Positions 60,388 through 64,000 of a DNA stretch of 64,000 bases are shown in pieces. The notes beneath the pieces are model-generated. The model made no database searches. It saw only the letters and a list, made by a program, of their open reading frames with translations, and was not told where the DNA came from. This DNA is from Odobenus rosmarus divergens (lineage: Eukaryota > Chordata > Mammalia > Carnivora > Odobenidae): assembly GCF_000321225.1 (NCBI RefSeq), contig NW_004450401.1, positions 3,131,967 through 3,195,966 of the forward strand, in the 5' to 3' direction. The position numbers were made by a program, and so were the translations under genes. The first letter of the stretch is position 1. Every line of letters starts with the position of its first letter.

Positions 60388-60980
60388 ACATTACATCTGG
60401 TTTAGACAGTAACTTGGGCTTGACTATTTTCTCAAGCCACACAATTAAAAAGCCAGCCCTTATTAATCTCCAAGGTATGGAAATGAAGGAGTGGTGTGCT
60501 TCCTACATTAAATAAAACTATCTTTTTGATATACAAGAGGATCTTTTCATGAGGGTTTCTTTGCTTTTTGTCCTAAGATATGAACAATCTTTGTTCTAAA
60601 TCTTTTGTCCTAAATGAACAATCTTTTCAATGTCAAAATCTCCCCAAGTGGCCACTGCAATTCCAACTGTCACTGGTGAAATTGTACCACTTAGAGAACT
60701 AAGGGTACAAGTTGGTGGTGTTAGAGTGAGAAAACATGCAGGAAAGGAGTGTTTGACCTGGAATAGGCATAGTTTTAAATGAGAAAGAAGCTATTGAACT
60801 GAATGGTCTAAAAGGTTGGTGCATGTGTAACTCTATTTTTCTGGAGCTTGGCCAAAGACCTATCAGTTATCACCTACCAGGGCCAGACCCAACCTCCTAA
60901 ATCCAGGCAGACTAAACTGAACAAAATAGTTCTCAGCGACATAAGGACAAAGACCAAAGAAAACATCCTTACAAGGTTTT
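60388..60980. other. Intergenic, nothing recognised
   Basis: Unique sequence; a short ATCTTTNTCCTAA repeat near 60580-60625. Confidence 0.35.
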
Positions 60981-60996
60981 AAAATGATGACCTAAG

Positions 60997-61202
60997 GGAT
61001 ACCTGGGTGGCTCAGTCGGTTAAGCATCTGCCTTTGGCTTGGGTCATGATCCCAGTGTCCTGGGATCGAGCCCCGCATCGCATCAGGCTCCTTGCCCATC
61101 AGGGAGCCTGCTTCTCCCTCTGCCTGCAGCTCCCCCTACTTGTGCTCTCTCTCGTGCTCTCTCTCTGGCTTGCTCTCACAAATAAATAGAATCTTTAAAA
61201 AA
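60997..61202 (+). mobile_element. CanSINE
   Basis: Flanked by AAAATGATGACCTAAG. Confidence 0.95.
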
Positions 61203-61308
61203 AAATGATGACCTAAGACACAGCATGTCCAGAGGACCATAGGGCCAGCTGGAAAACAGATTTATCTGGCTTATGCCCATCCCTACCTATGGAATTTTCA
61301 TCTTCAAG

Positions 61309-61507
61309 GGGCGCCTGGGTGGCTCAGTCGTTAAGTGTCTGCCTTCGGCTCAGGTCATGACCCCAGGGTCCTGGGATGGAGCCCCACATCAGGCTCCCTG
61401 CTCAGCAGGAAGCCTTCTTCTCCCTCTCCCACTCCCCCTGCTTGTGTTCCCTCTCTCGCTGTGTCTCTCTCTGTCAAATAGATAAATAAAATCTTAAAAA
61501 AACTTTT
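61309..61507 (+). mobile_element. CanSINE
   Basis: Flanked by TTTCATCTTCAAG; abuts the L1 at 61521. Confidence 0.94.
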
Positions 61508-61520
61508 TTTCATCTTCAAG

Positions 61521-62265
61521 AAATAACAGGTGCTGGCAAGGATGTGGAGAAAAGGGAACCCTTGCACAGTGTTGGTGGGAAGGCAAGTTAGTGCAGCCAC
61601 TATGGAAAACAGCATGGATGTGCCTCAAAAAGTTAAAAATAGAACTACCATGTGATCCAGAAATTCTACTACTGGACATTTATCTGAAAAAAATGAAATC
61701 ATTATCTCAAAAAGATATCTGCACCCCCATGTTCGCTGCAGCATTATTTACAACAGCCAAGACACGGAAACAACCTAAGTGTCCATCAATGGATGAATAA
61801 ATAAAGAAGATGTGGTATATTCATACAATGGAATATTATTCAGCCGTAAGAAAGAATGAAATACTGCTATTTGTGACAACATTGATGGACCTAGAAGGCA
61901 TTATGGCATTACACTAAGTAAAATAAATCAATGATTTGTATGCCATATGATCTCAGTCATATGTGGAATTTAAGAAACAAAATAGGATCATAGGGGAAGG
62001 GAGGGAAAAATAAAACAAGATGAAATCAGAGAGGGAGAAAAACCGTAAGAGACGTTTAATCATAGGAAACAAACTGAGGGTTGCTGGAGGGTAGGAGGGT
62101 GGGGGGATGGGGTAACTGGGTGATGAACATTAAGGAGGGCGTGTGATGTAATGAGCACTGAGTAATATATAAGACTGATGGATCACTGACCTCTACTTCT
62201 GAAACTAAGAATACATTATACGTTAATTAGTTGAACTTAAATAAAAAAATAAACAGAAATAAATG
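61521..62265 (+). mobile_element. L1 3' end, 5'-truncated
   Basis: Starts AAATAACAGGTGCTGGCAAG, runs through CAATGGAATATTATTCAGCC and GAGCACTGAGTAATATATAA, and ends in TTAAATAAAAAAATAAA. A SINE abuts its 5' end. Confidence 0.87.
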
Positions 62266-64000
62266 TGGTCACATATAGAATGGCAGAAATAAAATAACTC
62301 AAGTTCGGTTGGTCTTTAAAATCATTAGGCTATCATCGTTTATTTGGAATGTTCTGTTTAAATCCAAGAATATATACTACCACAGGGACTGAAAACACAG
62401 ACTGCTCTTGAATGTAGCTCCAACAATTCCAAAATGTTAAAGTGTTCCTCCTGCAAAGAAGGCTTGTGGGCTTGTGCTTGGAGGGGGGTAGGCAGGGCAG
62501 GATAACTGTGATTGTGATGGTGTAACTGGGAGTTCTCTCAATTAACTTCCATGTAGAACACAGCGTTTATATTTATTAGAAGATAAGTAATACAAACATG
62601 CTGATTTGAAACACATTCGTGTATCATTAAAACTCGTCAAGAACCACAGCAATTGTTTAGAACTTAGATCTGCAGAAGATATTTTCTCGGGGTGGGGGTA
62701 GTACCTTATGTAACATCATTTAGAGTTGCCAGTATGGCGATGATAAAAGGCAGACCAACTTACAACTGCTGTTACTGTTTTTAAGTTATTTATAGACACA
62801 TCCTTTATTACCTAGATTCTGGGCGGAGGCTTCCATTACCCATCCTTGGTCAGCTGCCACATTCCTTGCAGAAGGAACAGCATGTGTGAAGGCCCCAAGA
62901 TGGGAGCATGAAAAGCAAGGGGCCAAGTGGCTGGGACAATGCCAGCAAGGGGGAGAGGAGGGGCTCAGAAGTAGGAGAGGATGAGGTAAGGCCTTATAGA
63001 CCACACTGAGGATCTCACCTTTCACTCTGGGTGATGTGCAGAGGTCTAGCTGAGGACTGACATGTCCTGGATGGATCTGAGGAGCTGGGAGACCAGAGGA
63101 CTCACCCACGGGAGATAAGGGTATCACCCATATAAGGGAGGCCCAGAGAACAGGCAGTGGTTGCCAGATGAGGCAATGAGAAAATGCCTCCTCCACAACC
63201 CAGGCTCTGTGAAAAGCTATCTTGGATGCAGAAATCCTCAGCCCTGGAGGACGAGGCTAAAAGCACAGGGCATTTCTACCACAGGGTGCTCTCCAAGAAA
63301 AGATTTCTGAAGGGAGGTTGTCACCCTTGTAACTAACTACAAAGACTTATCTACAGAGAAGAATGTAGCCAGCTTAGTTTCCTGTCATCTCTTCTAGGGA
63401 TGTCCCACCTCTGGGCTAGGAAATGAGGGTGGGCTTTGGAATGGAGGAAAAGAAATGCGCCAAATTCAAGGCCACCAGTGTGGTCCAGCCCAATATCAGA
63501 GTCTCTAGAGGCTCTAAAGGAGTAGAACTGCTTTTCTCCTCAAGGAGATGGCCAGGGTGAGCCAGATCCTGGACCTTCCCACTACTTTCTCCCTCCCATA
63601 GCCACTGATGGTACAGAAGTGGTAACAGTCTGAGCGATGGTGGCAGAGCCCCAGCTTCCTAAGGGCACTCCAGTCACACCAGAACAGACTTCCTCCCCGC
63701 TGGTGGATTCTGGCCACACAGTGGGGCTCTGGCAGCAACAGCCGCCAGAGAAATCACGGTGCTTCTGGAGATTCCTCAAGCTTTCCAGGGTCTTATCCTG
63801 CAAACACCTGTAGCCAAGACTGGCCAGGGCAACTGAGTTGTGGACCCACTGTGGGAAGGAAGACATTCTTGGGATGGTGCCTAGGGCCCCAAGCCAATTA
63901 ATAGGAACATTAAAAGACATGCAACTTTTTTTTTTTATGGGGAGGAATCTAAGCTGTACCTATAAGCATGACATCATCCATTTAGTAGATCAGCATAATG
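62266..64000. other. Intergenic, no gene
   Basis: 62830-63110 resembles an old mammalian interspersed repeat (GGAACAGCATGTGTGAAGGC). The frames at 62786-63920 have no recognisable domain. Confidence 0.4.

Noticed and set aside
62786..63920. Open frames of 112 and 136 residues near the right end
   Set aside because: No recognisable domain; part overlaps an apparent old interspersed repeat.

Overview
This is mammalian nuclear DNA, not a microbial or plasmid sequence. It holds no bacterial-type genes, and nearly every short open frame lies inside a transposon copy or in non-coding DNA. The organism is a carnivoran. More than forty copies of the tRNA-derived CanSINE family occur, each with a head like GGGCGCCTGGGTGGCTCAG, a CT-rich middle and an AATAAATAAAATCTTT tail. 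The commonest type (TCCCACTCCCCCTGCTTGTGTTCCC in two parts) differs from what I know of canid and felid consensus sequences. A non-canid caniform such as a bear, seal or mustelid fits best, but that is inference.

The single clear functional gene element is the first coding exon of the long isoform of MCC (mutated in colorectal cancers), on the minus strand at 15993-16156. It sits in a CpG island. Its N-terminus has Ala, Gly and Ser runs followed by the first half of an EF-hand loop, and it ends at a clean splice donor. Positions 1-15992 are therefore MCC intron 1, and from about 16.5 kb rightwards the window is promoter and upstream intergenic DNA.

Layout. 1-16 kb: intron with MaLR LTRs, L1 pieces, MIRs, about ten CanSINEs and repeat-poor stretches at 4.4-6.05 and 13.8-15.5 kb. 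16-20.5 kb: promoter, a CRE palindrome, an MLT1-like LTR, a GAAA microsatellite and two SINEs. 20.5-31 kb: an antisense ERVL-type internal relic, L1 fragments, a MaLR LTR and a 5' half of tRNA-Gly(TCC) flanked by a target-site duplication. 31-43 kb: a decayed TMED9-like p24 gene with an intron retained, a long L1 carrying several secondary insertions (including a 5' half of tRNA-Gly(GCC) with its own duplication), and a decayed spliced APOC1 copy. 43-64 kb: three more large L1 copies riddled with CanSINEs, a GC-rich SINE-free stretch around 48-50 kb, and unremarkable intergenic DNA at the end.

There is no operon-like cooperation between genes. The most unusual signals are structural: two separate 5' tRNA-Gly halves inserted with target-site duplications, a templated insertion inside an L1 that copies sequence 3 kb away, and a roughly 235-bp inverted duplication whose edge falls inside SINE homology.
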